A DNA stretch of 64,000 bases from Pseudarthrobacter oxydans (GCF_013314975.1 NZ_JABTYH010000002.1:1-64000), one strand, 5' to 3'. Counted from the stretch's first letter, positions 7,660-15,706 are shown. The notes: generated by a model from the sequence alone, not told the origin. Numbers and translations: made by a program.

Positions 7660-8385
7660 ATGGCCAAGGAAAGCACTCTCACAACATCTGACCGGATGCA
7701 GGACCTGCTGCTGGAAAGTCCCGGGTTTCCCGAATTCCTCCTGGGCCTGGCCACCCTGTCGGCCTCCCTGCTTGGTTCCGACGGTCCTGTCACCTGCACC
7801 ATCACGGTAGAACGCGACGGCGGGTTGTCAACGGTTGCCAGCAGCAGCGAGGAAGGCCGGCGGCTGGACGAAACCCAGTATTCGTACGGCGAAGGACCCT
7901 GCCTGACGGCCTTGCGGCAGCACCGCCTTGTGTGGGTGCCGGACCTGCTGGGCGACGAGCGCTGGAGCGGATACGCAGAAGCGGCCGCCCGGGAGGGAAT
8001 CCGCTCCGTGCTGGCAGTCCCCATCCCCAGCGACGCATCCTCCCGGGCGGGCCTGAACTGCTACGCAAAGACCATCAACGCCTTCGACGAGGAAACCGTG
8101 GTGCTCCTGGAACAGCACGCGGCCTCCATGTCCAGGGTCCTCCGGATCGCGCTGCGCCTGCACGGGGCGGACGTCCATCCCGAGCACCTGAGGGCGGCCC
8201 TCAAATCCAGGGCCATTGTGGACGCGGCCGTGTCCCTGATCATGCTCCAGCACAGGGGCGGACGGGACGGCGCCCTGGAGATCCTCCGCCTGGCGGCGAA
8301 GTCCAGCAACCGCAAAATCCATGCGATCGCCCACGACATTGTGCAGGGAGCCGAACTCCCCGCACCCCACAACGGCGGAGGGTAG
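7660..8385 (+). CDS. GAF-ANTAR regulator (3 of 4)
   Basis: 241 aa. GAF domain at about 20-165 with the YGEGPCLTAL loop, ANTAR domain at about 175-230 (LKSRAIVDAAVSLIMLQHRGGRDGALEILRLAAKSSNRKIHAIAHDIV). The usual acidic/Arg surface MAENRC is here LQHRGG, so its RNA contacts may differ. The ATG at 7660 follows a GAGGCCTG sequence that can act as SD. A 167-bp gap separates it from the preceding small gene. Its stop (8383-8385) lies 2 nt before the ATG of the fused fourth member, so the two are one transcript and probably translationally coupled. Confidence 0.88.
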   Translation: MAKESTLTTSDRMQDLLLESPGFPEFLLGLATLSASLLGSDGPVTCTITVERDGGLSTVASSSEEGRRLDETQYSYGEGPCLTALRQHRLVWVPDLLGDERWSGYAEAAAREGIRSVLAVPIPSDASSRAGLNCYAKTINAFDEETVVLLEQHAASMSRVLRIALRLHGADVHPEHLRAALKSRAIVDAAVSLIMLQHRGGRDGALEILRLAAKSSNRKIHAIAHDIVQGAELPAPHNGGG

Positions 8386-8387
8386 GA

Positions 8388-9401
8388 ATGCATCCAATGG
8401 GGGCCGACGGCCCCGAACAGCCGGACCGCGCAGCTGAAGAACGCAGGGGAACTGCCCGGCGCTTCCGGGACACGGACCTGCCGCTGGACAAGCTGTGGAT
8501 CTACTACTACGGCATTGGGGGCGATATCGATGAGGTCTCCCTCGATGCCTACCTCCACGAGGCGCTGGACATACCGGCCGCGCAGGTGAACCTGCCCGGC
8601 GATGACGGAGATGACGGAAGAGGACACGCGGTGACAGCTCACGGACACAGCACGGGCGGTTATGGCTCCGGACGGCCTGAGCTCCCGGATGTGGACCTGA
8701 GGCTGCAGGATCTGGTCCTGGACAGCCGTGACATCGCCGATTTCCTTAACGACCTCGCCGTGGTGGCCGCATCCCGGCTCTCCACCCTAGGCAATCCGGT
8801 CCTCTGCGGCGTGACCGTGATCCGGCATAAGCGGCCCGAGGCGGTGGCCAGCAGCGACGCGGAAGCACACTCCCTGGACGAGCTGCAGAATGGGTTTGGA
8901 GACGGCCCCTGCCTCACCGCGCTCCGCACCCGAACTACGCTGCTGGTTCCCGACCTAGTGAGGGAACACCGGTGGAAGGCCTACGTGCGGGCCGCCGTGG
9001 GACGGGGCGTTTCCTCCATCCTTGCCGTACCCATGGACCTGGCCGGCGAGGCAGAGGCCGTCCTGAACCTCTACTCCGGCCGCGTCAACGGGTTCTCGGC
9101 AGATGACATTGCGACGGCGGAGGCCTTCGCAGGGCAGGCAGCAGGGTCACTGAAGCTGGTGCTGCGCATCACCCAACTGTCCGAGGCCAGGAACGATTTG
9201 GCCCTCGCCCTCACATCACGGACCATCATCGATATGGCCATTGGAGCCATCATGGCCGAGAACAGGTGTACCAGGGACACCGCTTTCGGCATCCTTACGA
9301 AGGCGTCCAGCACGCGCAACGTCAAGCTCCGCGAAGTGGCGGCGGCCGTGATCGCCTCCATCTCCGGCGAGAACGAGATTGGCACCTACTTCGACGAGTA
9401 G
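8388..9401 (+). CDS. Fusion of small ANTAR-partner domain to GAF-ANTAR (4 of 4)
   Basis: 337 aa. Residues about 25-75 repeat the conserved core of the small protein at 7151 (LPLDKLWIYYYGIGGD...LDAYLHEALDIPA). A Gly/Asp/His-rich linker follows at about 70-100, then a GAF domain at about 105-265 (FGDGPCLTAL) and an ANTAR domain at about 275-330 (LTSRTIIDMAIGAIMAENRCTRDTAFGILTKASSTRN). The reading frame is continuous, so this is a real fusion. However, an in-frame GTG at 8631 is preceded by GGAAGAGG and could start a separate 256-aa GAF-ANTAR product. The start at 8388 follows the previous stop by 2 nt with AGGA just upstream. It is closest in the ANTAR part to the first member (5588). Confidence 0.85.
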   Translation: MHPMGADGPEQPDRAAEERRGTARRFRDTDLPLDKLWIYYYGIGGDIDEVSLDAYLHEALDIPAAQVNLPGDDGDDGRGHAVTAHGHSTGGYGSGRPELPDVDLRLQDLVLDSRDIADFLNDLAVVAASRLSTLGNPVLCGVTVIRHKRPEAVASSDAEAHSLDELQNGFGDGPCLTALRTRTTLLVPDLVREHRWKAYVRAAVGRGVSSILAVPMDLAGEAEAVLNLYSGRVNGFSADDIATAEAFAGQAAGSLKLVLRITQLSEARNDLALALTSRTIIDMAIGAIMAENRCTRDTAFGILTKASSTRNVKLREVAAAVIASISGENEIGTYFDE

Positions 9402-9717
9402 GGTCCGTGCCACCCAAAAGCACGGTCGCCCTGGCGGAACGTGATGAGACTCACGCGCAACATTCTTGAGGCCTGCACCTGCCGCTGGGCACTATGGAAA
9501 GGCGTTGTCAGGCTTGATCTCCCCCGACAGGGAGTGACTGCCGAGGGCCGGTGCGCTTGGTCACATCCGGCCGGATCCGGTTGCCAACGTCCTTCGGCAA
9601 CCTGCACCATTGAAGTACGGGAACGCGCTTTCCCATGCAGTACCGCCTCATAGACGAGGCCACGGCCTGGTCAATGAAGATTCCAGGCCGCCCACCGCAA
9701 GAAATGGAAGTTGAATA
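9402..9717. other. 316-bp gap after the ANTAR cluster
   Basis: No convincing gene. A stem-loop, GGTTGCC (9579-9585) with GGCAACC (9596-9602) and a 10-nt loop, lies midway. The last 20 bases hold the SD (GGAAG) of the small gene at 9718. It may be the 5' leader of that gene; the loop does not match the paired hexaloop hairpins known as ANTAR targets. Confidence 0.4.
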
Positions 9718-9915
9718 ATGACGTTCGATGCCTCTGACTCCGTGACCCTGAAGATCTGGGACCGGTCCGCCCTGCACCACACCCTTGACTCCGCTGTGAG
9801 CGAGCTTTCCGCGCGGCACAACACCACCACCTGCCGCGTTGCCGTGACGTGCAGCGGGCCCAACACCTTCACCCTGAGCCTGCGCGGCGAAGGCAAGGCA
9901 CTGGCCTCCGCCTAA
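9718..9915 (+). CDS. Small hypothetical protein, 65 aa
   Basis: A 65-aa protein with no family I recognise. It contains two Cys in a TTTCRVAVTCSGP segment, and alternating polar/hydrophobic residues suggest a small beta-rich fold. Support for coding: SD GGAAG 8-12 nt before the ATG, third positions mostly G/C, and a strong terminator palindrome 20 nt after the stop. It lies downstream of the GAF-ANTAR cluster, separated by a long leader, so independent expression is likely. Confidence 0.6.
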   Translation: MTFDASDSVTLKIWDRSALHHTLDSAVSELSARHNTTTCRVAVTCSGPNTFTLSLRGEGKALASA

Positions 9916-9934
9916 GCGGCCACCCCTGAAAGGC

Positions 9935-9972
9935 AAGCGGACGACGCCGGCACTCCCCGGCGTCGTCCGCTT
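9935..9972. terminator. Dispersed palindrome copy (GCCGG variant)
   Basis: 16-bp perfect arms AAGCGGACGACGCCGG (9935-9950) and the complement (9957-9972) with a 6-nt loop, just after the 65-aa gene. It has the family outer sequence but GCCGG in place of GGCGG, with the compensating change on the other arm. Confidence 0.7.
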
Positions 9973-10070
9973 CCTTTAAGCGCGGCGCGGCATCCTTGCC
10001 GCTGCCAGGCACACGGCAAGTAAAATGTGTGGAATCCAAGCGGAAGCGCCGTCCAGCATCAAAGGTAACC

Positions 10071-10931
10071 ATGAGGCAGCAACCACGGGCGCAAGCCGAA
10101 CCCGGCGCACCGGGCACAGGAAAAACGGGCCCAGCCCGGCCGGGCCCGGCGTCACTTTCATTGATCCCCTCAGCCCTTGTGTCGGCGTCGGGCTTCCTGC
10201 TGTTTGCCCGGGAGGACCGCCTCTCCGGCTTCCTCCTCCTGGCCGCCGCGCTGGTCCTGGCCGGCTTCATCAGCAGGCGCCTCCTGATCGACCTCGCGCT
10301 GATCGCCGTGGGCCTGACGGCCATGAGCCTGGTCCCCATCACCACGGACATCAGCACCGAGCACATGCTGGTCATGGGAACTGCCATGATCCTCGCCGTC
10401 GGGATTCCGTATTCGGTCTCAAGGTTCATCACCAAGGACCACGCCATCCGCTTTCCCATCAGGACGGGGCAGCCGTGGACGCGCGCCGAAAAGTGGTACC
10501 TGCCTGCCGTCCTGGTCATCGGGTATGCGCTGATGCCGGTGTATATGATCCGGACCGGCGTCTACACCAACTGGCCGGCTGTGAGCGACCCGGACGGCAT
10601 CGCACGGCTCTTCCTCGGCACCAACGTGCTGGGCATCTGGGACGAACTCTTCTTCATCTGCACCGCCTTCACGCTGCTGCGCCGCCATCTGCCGGACTGG
10701 CAGGCCAACCTGCTGCAGGCGGTCCTGTTTACGTCATTCCTGTGGGAGCTTGGGTTCCATTCCTGGGCGCCCTTCTTCATCTTCCCCTTCGCCCTGCTCC
10801 AGGCCCGGCTGTTCACGGTGACCAAGTCGCTGTCCTACATTGTCAGCGTCCACCTGCTGTTCGACTTCGTGCTGTTCCTGGTCCTCATCCATGCCCACAA
10901 CCGCGAGTGGATCGACATTTTCCTGTACTAA
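10071..10931 (+). CDS. CPBP-like intramembrane protease family protein, divergent motif
   Basis: 286 aa with a basic cytoplasmic start and about eight hydrophobic segments from residue 25 onward. The C-terminal half resembles the CPBP (Abi/CaaX) intramembrane glutamic protease family: WDELFFICTAF stands where EExxxR is expected, FLWELGFHSW matches the second motif and VSVHLLFDF matches the HxxxN/D motif. The first motif has Asp for the first Glu and Ile for the Arg, so activity is doubtful. I chose the ATG at 10071 (AAAGGTAA just upstream) over the in-frame start at 9996, which lies on top of the terminator region. Confidence 0.65.
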   Translation: MRQQPRAQAEPGAPGTGKTGPARPGPASLSLIPSALVSASGFLLFAREDRLSGFLLLAAALVLAGFISRRLLIDLALIAVGLTAMSLVPITTDISTEHMLVMGTAMILAVGIPYSVSRFITKDHAIRFPIRTGQPWTRAEKWYLPAVLVIGYALMPVYMIRTGVYTNWPAVSDPDGIARLFLGTNVLGIWDELFFICTAFTLLRRHLPDWQANLLQAVLFTSFLWELGFHSWAPFFIFPFALLQARLFTVTKSLSYIVSVHLLFDFVLFLVLIHAHNREWIDIFLY

Positions 10932-10959
10932 AACCCCAGCATGAAAGCGAACCACCATC

Positions 10960-11994
10960 TTGTATGCTCCCGGCCGCAACGCCCGCTTTGATATCGCTTC
11001 CCTGCCGTTGCCGGTGATCCAGGCGCCGATGGCGGGCGGGCCGTCCACGCCTGAGCTGGCAGCGGCGGTGAGCTCCCAGGGAGGACTGGGATTCCTGGCC
11101 GCCGGCTACAAGGCCGCGGCGGCGGTGAAGGCGGAGATCGAGTCCACGCGGCGGCTGACCGGAGCCCCCATCGGCGTCAATGTCTTCGTCCCGCAGCGCC
11201 CGGTCATCAGCCCCGGGGCACTGGAACAGTACGCGCTCTCCCTGGCTCCTGACGCAGAGCGTTTTGGCGTCGCCCTCGGGGATCCGCGCCATGACGACGA
11301 CGACTGGGACAACAAGATCGAGGTCCTGCTGGAGCGTGTCCCCGAGGCGGTTTCCTTCACCTTCGATGTGCCGGAACCCGCGGTCATCGCCGCACTGCAG
11401 CAACGGGGCGCCTGGGTCATCGGGACGGTAACGTCGCTGCCTGAAGCCGTGCGTGCCCTGGAAGCAGGCGTTGATGCGCTGTGCGTGCAGGGACCGGAAG
11501 CAGGAGGACACCGCGGCACCTTTGACACAGCCCGGCGGCCGGAGGGTGAATCCCTCCACGGCCTGCTTGAAGAATTGGCGGACCTCGGAGTGCCGCTGAT
11601 AGCGGCCGGCGGGATTGCCACGGGCGCCGATGTCCGGGCCGCCCTCTCACGTGGAGCTGTGGCGGTCCAGGCGGGCACGGCATTCCTCCGCGCGGACGAG
11701 GCCGGCACCAAGGCAGCCCACCGGCTGGCCCTGTCCACTGGGCGCTTCACCACCACTGCGGTCACGCGGGCCTTCTCGGGGCGGAACGCCCGCGGACTCT
11801 ACAACGAATTCATGCGCCGCCACGATGGCGAGGCCCCCGACGGCTACCCGGAGATCCACCACCTCACCACTCCCCTGCGCGCAGCAGCAGCCGCTGCAGG
11901 GGATGCGGACTGGCTGAACCTGTGGGCCGGAACCGGTTTCGACCGGACCCTTGCAGGCCCTGCGTCGCGCATCCTCGCGGCCCTGCGGCCGTAG
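10960..11994 (+). CDS. Nitronate monooxygenase (FMN, 2-nitropropane dioxygenase-like)
   Basis: A 344-aa TIM-barrel flavoprotein that oxidises alkyl nitronates such as propionate-3-nitronate to the carbonyl compound and nitrite. Family landmarks: PVIQAPMAGGPSTPELAAAV at the N terminus, GVNVFVPQ, the catalytic-loop PEAGGHRGTFD with the active-site His, IAAGGIATGADVRAAL and the phosphate-binding VQAGTAFL. The first usable start in this frame is a TTG at 10960; no ATG precedes the conserved PVIQAPM block, so initiation is uncertain by a few residues. It lies 28 nt after the CPBP-like gene and could be co-transcribed. Confidence 0.88.
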   Translation: MYAPGRNARFDIASLPLPVIQAPMAGGPSTPELAAAVSSQGGLGFLAAGYKAAAAVKAEIESTRRLTGAPIGVNVFVPQRPVISPGALEQYALSLAPDAERFGVALGDPRHDDDDWDNKIEVLLERVPEAVSFTFDVPEPAVIAALQQRGAWVIGTVTSLPEAVRALEAGVDALCVQGPEAGGHRGTFDTARRPEGESLHGLLEELADLGVPLIAAGGIATGADVRAALSRGAVAVQAGTAFLRADEAGTKAAHRLALSTGRFTTTAVTRAFSGRNARGLYNEFMRRHDGEAPDGYPEIHHLTTPLRAAAAAAGDADWLNLWAGTGFDRTLAGPASRILAALRP

Positions 11995-12004
11995 CCGAAC
12001 CGGG

Positions 12005-12184
12005 CTATTCCTCGCCCGTATCCTGTGCTTCCAGGAACGTGTCCATGGCTTCGCAGGCCCGTTTCCAGCGGGCATGCAGGGCGTGCCGGCTCAACGGTTC
12101 GGACATGCCGTTGAGCACTTTCTCGATGGCATCGGATGCGGCGTCCCGGGCCCGGTCCTGCGCCGCCGGGGTGTAGTAGTTCAT
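12005..12184 (-). CDS. Small helical protein, 59 aa
   Basis: A short ORF reading MNYYTPAAQDRARDAASDAI..., ending in QDTGEE. It is strongly helical, amphipathic and rich in Ala, Arg and Glu, with one Cys (KRACEAMD). Codon third positions are mostly G/C, as in real genes here, and it fills exactly the space between the converging nitronate monooxygenase gene and the palindrome at 12239. No recognised family. The SD is weak. Confidence 0.55.
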   Translation of the reverse strand: MNYYTPAAQDRARDAASDAIEKVLNGMSEPLSRHALHARWKRACEAMDTFLEAQDTGEE

Positions 12185-12238
12185 GCCGGTTATTCGATAC
12201 GCCCGCAGCAGCGGATGGCAGGAAACCCCTCCGGCACA

Positions 12239-12277
12239 CGACGGCGGCCGGCCCCTTTCCGGGACCGGCCGCCGTCG
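12239..12277. terminator. Terminator hairpin with 13-bp GC arms
   Basis: CGACGGCGGCCGG (12239-12251) pairs perfectly with 12265-12277 across a 13-nt loop. It lies 16 nt downstream of the alcohol dehydrogenase stop on the minus strand. It shares the CGACGGCGG core with the dispersed palindrome family but is otherwise different. Confidence 0.65.
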
Positions 12278-12292
12278 AACGCGCTGTGTTGC

Positions 12293-13333
12293 CTAGAGCG
12301 TGGCGGTGTCGATCACGAAGCGGTAGCGGACGTCCGAGGCGAGGACGCGCTCGTAGGCCTCGTTGATCTTCTCCGCGGGGATGACCTCGATCTCGGCACC
12401 GATGCCGTGCTCGGCGCAGAAGTCCAGCATTTCCTGCGTTTCGCGGATGCCGCCGATCATGGAACCGGCGAACGAACGGCGCCCTCCGATGAGCGCGAAC
12501 GCGTTGACAGGAAGCGGCTCGGCGGGGGCGCCAACGTTCACCAGGGCACCGTCGAGTTTCAGCAGCTGCAGGTAGGAGCTGATGTCGATCGAGGCACTCA
12601 CGGTGTTGATGATGAGGTCGAACGTGCCGGCGAGGTCGCTGAAGGTGCTCTCGTCGCTGGTGGCGTAGTAGTGGTCGGCACCCAGCTTCAGGCCGTCTTC
12701 CTGCTTCTTGAGCGACTGGGACAGCACGGTGACCTCGGCGCCCATGGCGTGGGCGATCTTGACGGCCATGTGGCCGAGCCCGCCGAGGCCGACGACGGCA
12801 ACGTTCTTGCCGGGTCCGGCGCCCCAGTGGTGCAGCGGGGAGAAGGTGGTGATGCCGGCGCACAGCAGCGGCGCGGCGACGTCGAGCTCGAGTCCTTCGG
12901 GGATGCGGACCACGAAGTCTTCGGTCACCACGACGTGGGTGGAGTAGCCGCCCTGGGTGATGGTCCCGTCGCGGTCAACGGCACCATACGTGCCCACGTT
13001 GCCCTTGAGGCAGTACTGTTCCTCGCCCTTCAGGCAGTTCTCGCACTCCTTGCAGGAGTTGACCATGCAGCCAACGCCTACGCGGTCGCCCACGGCGTGC
13101 TTCGTCACCTTGGCGCCAACCTGGGTGACGACGCCAGCGATTTCGTGGCCGGGAACCAGCGGGTACTGCTGCGGTCCCCAGTCGCCGCGGACCGTGTGGA
13201 TGTCCGAGTGGCAGATTCCGGCGAACTTGATGTCGATCAGGACGTCGTGGGGGCCCACCTCGCGGCGTTCGATGGTGGTGGGAATAAGGTCCTCGGTGGA
13301 GGACGGGGATGCATAGGCCTTGACGGTAGTCAT
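12293..13333 (-). CDS. NAD(P)-dependent zinc alcohol dehydrogenase (cinnamyl alcohol/YahK-like)
   Basis: A 346-aa medium-chain dehydrogenase. The catalytic zinc ligands are visible as GICHSDIHT (Cys about 41) and PGHEIAG (His about 63). The structural zinc site is C-x2-C-x2-C-x7-C at about 94-108. The Rossmann turn is [12 protein letters not shown] at about 182-193. This arrangement matches the CAD/YahK subgroup, which reduces aldehydes with NADPH. The SD is AGGAGA before the ATG at 13333. It shares a similar 60-bp upstream region with the cupin gene 110 bp away, so the two are probably co-regulated by the adjacent MmyB-type regulator. Confidence 0.93.
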   Translation of the reverse strand: MTTVKAYASPSSTEDLIPTTIERREVGPHDVLIDIKFAGICHSDIHTVRGDWGPQQYPLVPGHEIAGVVTQVGAKVTKHAVGDRVGVGCMVNSCKECENCLKGEEQYCLKGNVGTYGAVDRDGTITQGGYSTHVVVTEDFVVRIPEGLELDVAAPLLCAGITTFSPLHHWGAGPGKNVAVVGLGGLGHMAVKIAHAMGAEVTVLSQSLKKQEDGLKLGADHYYATSDESTFSDLAGTFDLIINTVSASIDISSYLQLLKLDGALVNVGAPAEPLPVNAFALIGGRRSFAGSMIGGIRETQEMLDFCAEHGIGAEIEVIPAEKINEAYERVLASDVRYRFVIDTATL

Positions 13334-13385
13334 GGGTCTCCTGAAGTTCTGTTGGGGGTTATTGAAATGCTACAGGGGCTGGGTT

Positions 13386-13445
13386 CCATCAAACCGGATA
13401 CGGCGGCCCGTAGCGGTGGCCCTGTTGTAACTGGTTCTGGCAGTC
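13386..13445 (-). repeat. Duplicated upstream element, copy A (before alcohol dehydrogenase)
   Basis: About 60 bp running up to the cupin stop codon and resembling copy B at 13883-13944 base for base, at about 70% identity without gaps. Best-conserved blocks are CCATCAAACCGG, GTAGCG, GGCCCTG and TGGCAG. Both copies sit the same way round upstream of minus-strand genes. Probably a promoter/operator duplicated so that the two genes respond together. Confidence 0.55.
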
Positions 13446-13853
13446 CTACCCTTGACGGCCCTCGTACTCGGCATCGGTGATGTGCTCAGCCCAGGCTGTG
13501 GTGGGTGCGTGGTCGTCGTCGTTTTCAAGGATGGCCAGGTGTTCCATGAAGGTGCCCTGGGCTGAAGCATGCCAATGCTCTTCGCCCGGCGGAGTGTAGA
13601 GGGTCTGGCCGGGTTGGACGTCGATAATGTTGCCGTCGCGGGTGCCGAAGCGTGCCACGCCGGAGGTCACGTGCAGGTACTGGCCGCGGGCGTGCGAGTG
13701 CCAGGCCGTGCGGGCTCCCGGCGGGAAGCGCACCTTGGCTACGACGGCGCGCTGCTCCGGCCCGTGCGGGACGGCGATCATGTCGACCCAGACGTCGCCG
13801 GCGAACTGCCCGGGCGGGTTCTTGATCGTTTCGCGGACGGGTTCGATGTTCAT
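13446..13853 (-). CDS. Cupin-domain protein (carboxymuconolactone/quercetinase-like)
   Basis: A 135-aa single-domain cupin. Metal-binding motif 1 is ARTAWHSHARGQYLHVTSG and motif 2 is PGQTLYTPPGEEHWHAS, with the His/Glu ligands present. Members of this subgroup are often found with alcohol dehydrogenases and MmyB or MerR regulators; the substrate is unknown. I chose the ATG at 13853 (AAAGGAA upstream) over the in-frame start at 13889, which lies in the duplicated upstream element. It is preceded by copy B of that element. Confidence 0.85.
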   Translation of the reverse strand: MNIEPVRETIKNPPGQFAGDVWVDMIAVPHGPEQRAVVAKVRFPPGARTAWHSHARGQYLHVTSGVARFGTRDGNIIDVQPGQTLYTPPGEEHWHASAQGTFMEHLAILENDDDHAPTTAWAEHITDAEYEGRQG

Positions 13854-13882
13854 GGTGTTTCCTTTCGAACGGGAACGTGCCT

Positions 13883-13944
13883 CCATCAAACCGGCTGCCC
13901 GTGAGCGTAGCGAGGGCCCTGCTGAACCGGGTTATGGCAGACCC
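13883..13944 (-). repeat. Duplicated upstream element, copy B (before cupin gene)
   Basis: Counterpart of the element at 13386-13445, starting with the same CCATCAAACCGG and ending near TATGGCAG. It fills most of the 128-bp space between the divergent cupin (13853) and MmyB-type regulator (13982) genes. It is therefore also placed to regulate the regulator itself. Confidence 0.55.
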
Positions 13945-13981
13945 TCTTTAGGGCAGTGGCATTCGTCGTAACGTGTCCTGT

Positions 13982-14866
13982 ATGGATAACCGAGCCGAGG
14001 TACGGCAGTTCCTCTCCACGCGCCGGGGGCGCATCACTCCGGAACAGGCGGGCATTGAACCGTATGGCGGGCGGCGGCGCGTGCCCGGACTGCGCCGGGA
14101 GGAAGTGGCCCGGCTCGCCGGCGTCAGCGTGGACTACTACACGCGACTGGAACGCGGGAACCTCGCGGGTGTGTCGGACAGCGTCCTGGACGCGATCGCG
14201 GGGGCGCTGGAGCTGGACCGCGCCGAGCACGACCACCTGTACGACCTTGCCAGGACCGCCAACATGTCCGGCCGGAAGCGGGCCTCCGCCCCGGTTCCGG
14301 CAAGCGTGCGTCCCGAGCTGCGGTATCTCCTGGACACCATTACCGGGGCACCGGCCTTCATCGGGAACAACCGGATGGACATCGTGGCCGCCAACACCCT
14401 CGGCTACGCCTTGTACTCGGACATGTACCGGGGGCCTGCCCGGCCGGCCAACCATTCACGTTTTATCTTCCTGGATCCCAGGGCGCACAACTTCTACACG
14501 GACTGGGAGCGGGCTGCGAGCGCCAACGTGGCCATCCTGCGTCGGGAGGCCGGCCGCAACCCGCATGACAAGGGCATTGCGGAACTCATTGGCGAGCTGT
14601 CAATGCGCAGCGACGAGTTCCGCACCCGCTGGGCCGCACATAATGTCCGGCGGCACTATTCCGGGACCAAGTTTTTCCAGCACCCCGTGGTGGGGCTCCT
14701 GGAACTGAACTACCAGGTCCTGGGTTTGGAGGAGGACCCCGGGCACTCGCTCACGGTCTACCCGGCCACGCCCGGCAGCCCGTCCGAGGAAGCCCTGAAG
14801 CTCCTGGCTTCCTGGGCGGTGACAGAGAACATCGCAGAGCTGGCGCAGGCGAACGCACGGGGCTAG
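13982..14866 (+). CDS. MmyB-type HTH regulator
   Basis: 294 aa. N-terminal XRE-type HTH at about 10-80, beginning MDNRAEVRQFLSTRRGRI and containing VPGLRREEVARLAGVSVDYYTRLERGN. The C-terminal MmyB-like PAS-fold ligand domain at about 105-280 shows PAFIGNNRMDIVAANTLGYAL and LDPRAHNFYTDWE. Relatives bind fatty acids or related lipids and repress neighbouring oxidoreductase genes. It is divergent from the cupin gene and next to the duplicated upstream elements, its likely targets. A second member of the same family lies at 60071. Confidence 0.9.
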   Translation: MDNRAEVRQFLSTRRGRITPEQAGIEPYGGRRRVPGLRREEVARLAGVSVDYYTRLERGNLAGVSDSVLDAIAGALELDRAEHDHLYDLARTANMSGRKRASAPVPASVRPELRYLLDTITGAPAFIGNNRMDIVAANTLGYALYSDMYRGPARPANHSRFIFLDPRAHNFYTDWERAASANVAILRREAGRNPHDKGIAELIGELSMRSDEFRTRWAAHNVRRHYSGTKFFQHPVVGLLELNYQVLGLEEDPGHSLTVYPATPGSPSEEALKLLASWAVTENIAELAQANARG

Positions 14867-15300
14867 GCGGGCTGTCCCTCCTGGACGGACTCCGCCGGCT
14901 CAAGTCCGGACTCGTAGCCAATGAGCCAGTGGAGGCCGTGCTGGTCGATAACCTGGCCGTCTGATGCGCCCCAGGGCTTGGGACCGAGCGGGTCCACCAC
15001 CCGGCCGCCCACGGCGAGCTTGTCGAACCAGCCGTGGAGGACCTCCGGTTCGGCAGTCCCCAGCAACGAGAGCATCACACCCTGGAGGCGGACGCTGTTC
15101 TGCCCTTCCGCCGCGTCCGAACCCGCCACGGCAACCACGCCCTTGAGGACCCCATGGGCTATTGCATCCGGTGGCCCGTCCTTGCGCCCGAACTCCTCAT
15201 AGCTGTGCAGGAAGAGTTCCCCGCCGAAAACGTCCGCGTAGAAGCTCAACGCTTCGCGGGCTGTGCCGGGAAAGCTGACATAGATCTGGGGTGCCGTCAT
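14863..15300 (-). CDS. VOC-family (PhnB/glyoxalase-like) protein
   Basis: A 145-aa protein with the PhnB-type pattern: YVSFPGTAREALSFYADVFGGEL at the N terminus, VMLSLLG in the middle and the C-terminal DPLGPKPWGASDGQVIDQHGLHWLIGY. The fold is that of glyoxalase/dioxygenase superfamily proteins; the activity is unknown. Its stop overlaps the end of the convergent MmyB-type regulator gene by 4 bp. A long unpaired upstream region (15301-15583) separates it from the sulfonate operon leader. Confidence 0.85.
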   Translation of the reverse strand: MTAPQIYVSFPGTAREALSFYADVFGGELFLHSYEEFGRKDGPPDAIAHGVLKGVVAVAGSDAAEGQNSVRLQGVMLSLLGTAEPEVLHGWFDKLAVGGRVVDPLGPKPWGASDGQVIDQHGLHWLIGYESGLEPAESVQEGQPA

Positions 15301-15583
15301 CCGCCCAGCTTACAGACGGCCTGCGGGGTCGATCGGGCGCCCTGCCCGTTCCTGTCCTGTGAGCCACGACTTCCGCGCCGCCCTTCCAGTCACGTTAAGC
15401 CCCGTTGCGGATCATGGCGTCCGGCGGCGTGGTTTGTCCTCCCCATGGCTTCATAAGTAGCGCTGTTTCCTCGCGTTGAGCGTCTGTTGCGGGGTGCTGG
15501 CCAGGGGGCGGGAACCCGTGTTTAGGTGTTTCCACGGCCATGGGATGCCGTCGAATCACAGCACGCCTAGGAAAGGAGGACTG

Positions 15584-15706
15584 ATGCCTCAAACATCCAA
15601 CCGCACGCCGGGCATCATGTCCTCCTGTCCGCCCCGCAGCTGCCGCACCGGCCGAATGTGCCGCGTGCAGGCCTGCCTGCACCGCAGTCCAGCACCTGGC
15701 CGCTGA
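15584..15706 (+). CDS. Cys-containing leader peptide, 40 aa
   Basis: A short ORF with one of the strongest ribosome binding sites in the window (AAAGGAGGA at 15572-15580). It encodes MPQTSNRTPGIMSSC... with four Cys at about residues 15, 20, 26 and 31, many Arg, and a CRTGRMCRVQACLHR segment. It precedes a sulfonate ABC operon by 146 nt. Short Cys-rich ORFs upstream of sulfur genes act as cysteine-responsive attenuators in mycobacteria. The same role is inferred here: translation speed at the Cys codons would decide whether the downstream operon is expressed. Confidence 0.65.
   Translation: MPQTSNRTPGIMSSCPPRSCRTGRMCRVQACLHRSPAPGR

Noticed and set aside
7640..7665. Small hairpin before the third ANTAR gene as an ANTAR RNA target
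   Set aside because: CAGG-ATCGAGG-CCTG has a 7-nt loop and no second hairpin; known ANTAR targets are paired hairpins with 6-nt loops.
11951..13480. 509-codon open frame on the plus strand
   Set aside because: Antisense to the alcohol dehydrogenase, whose zinc and NAD motifs are unmistakable on the minus strand.
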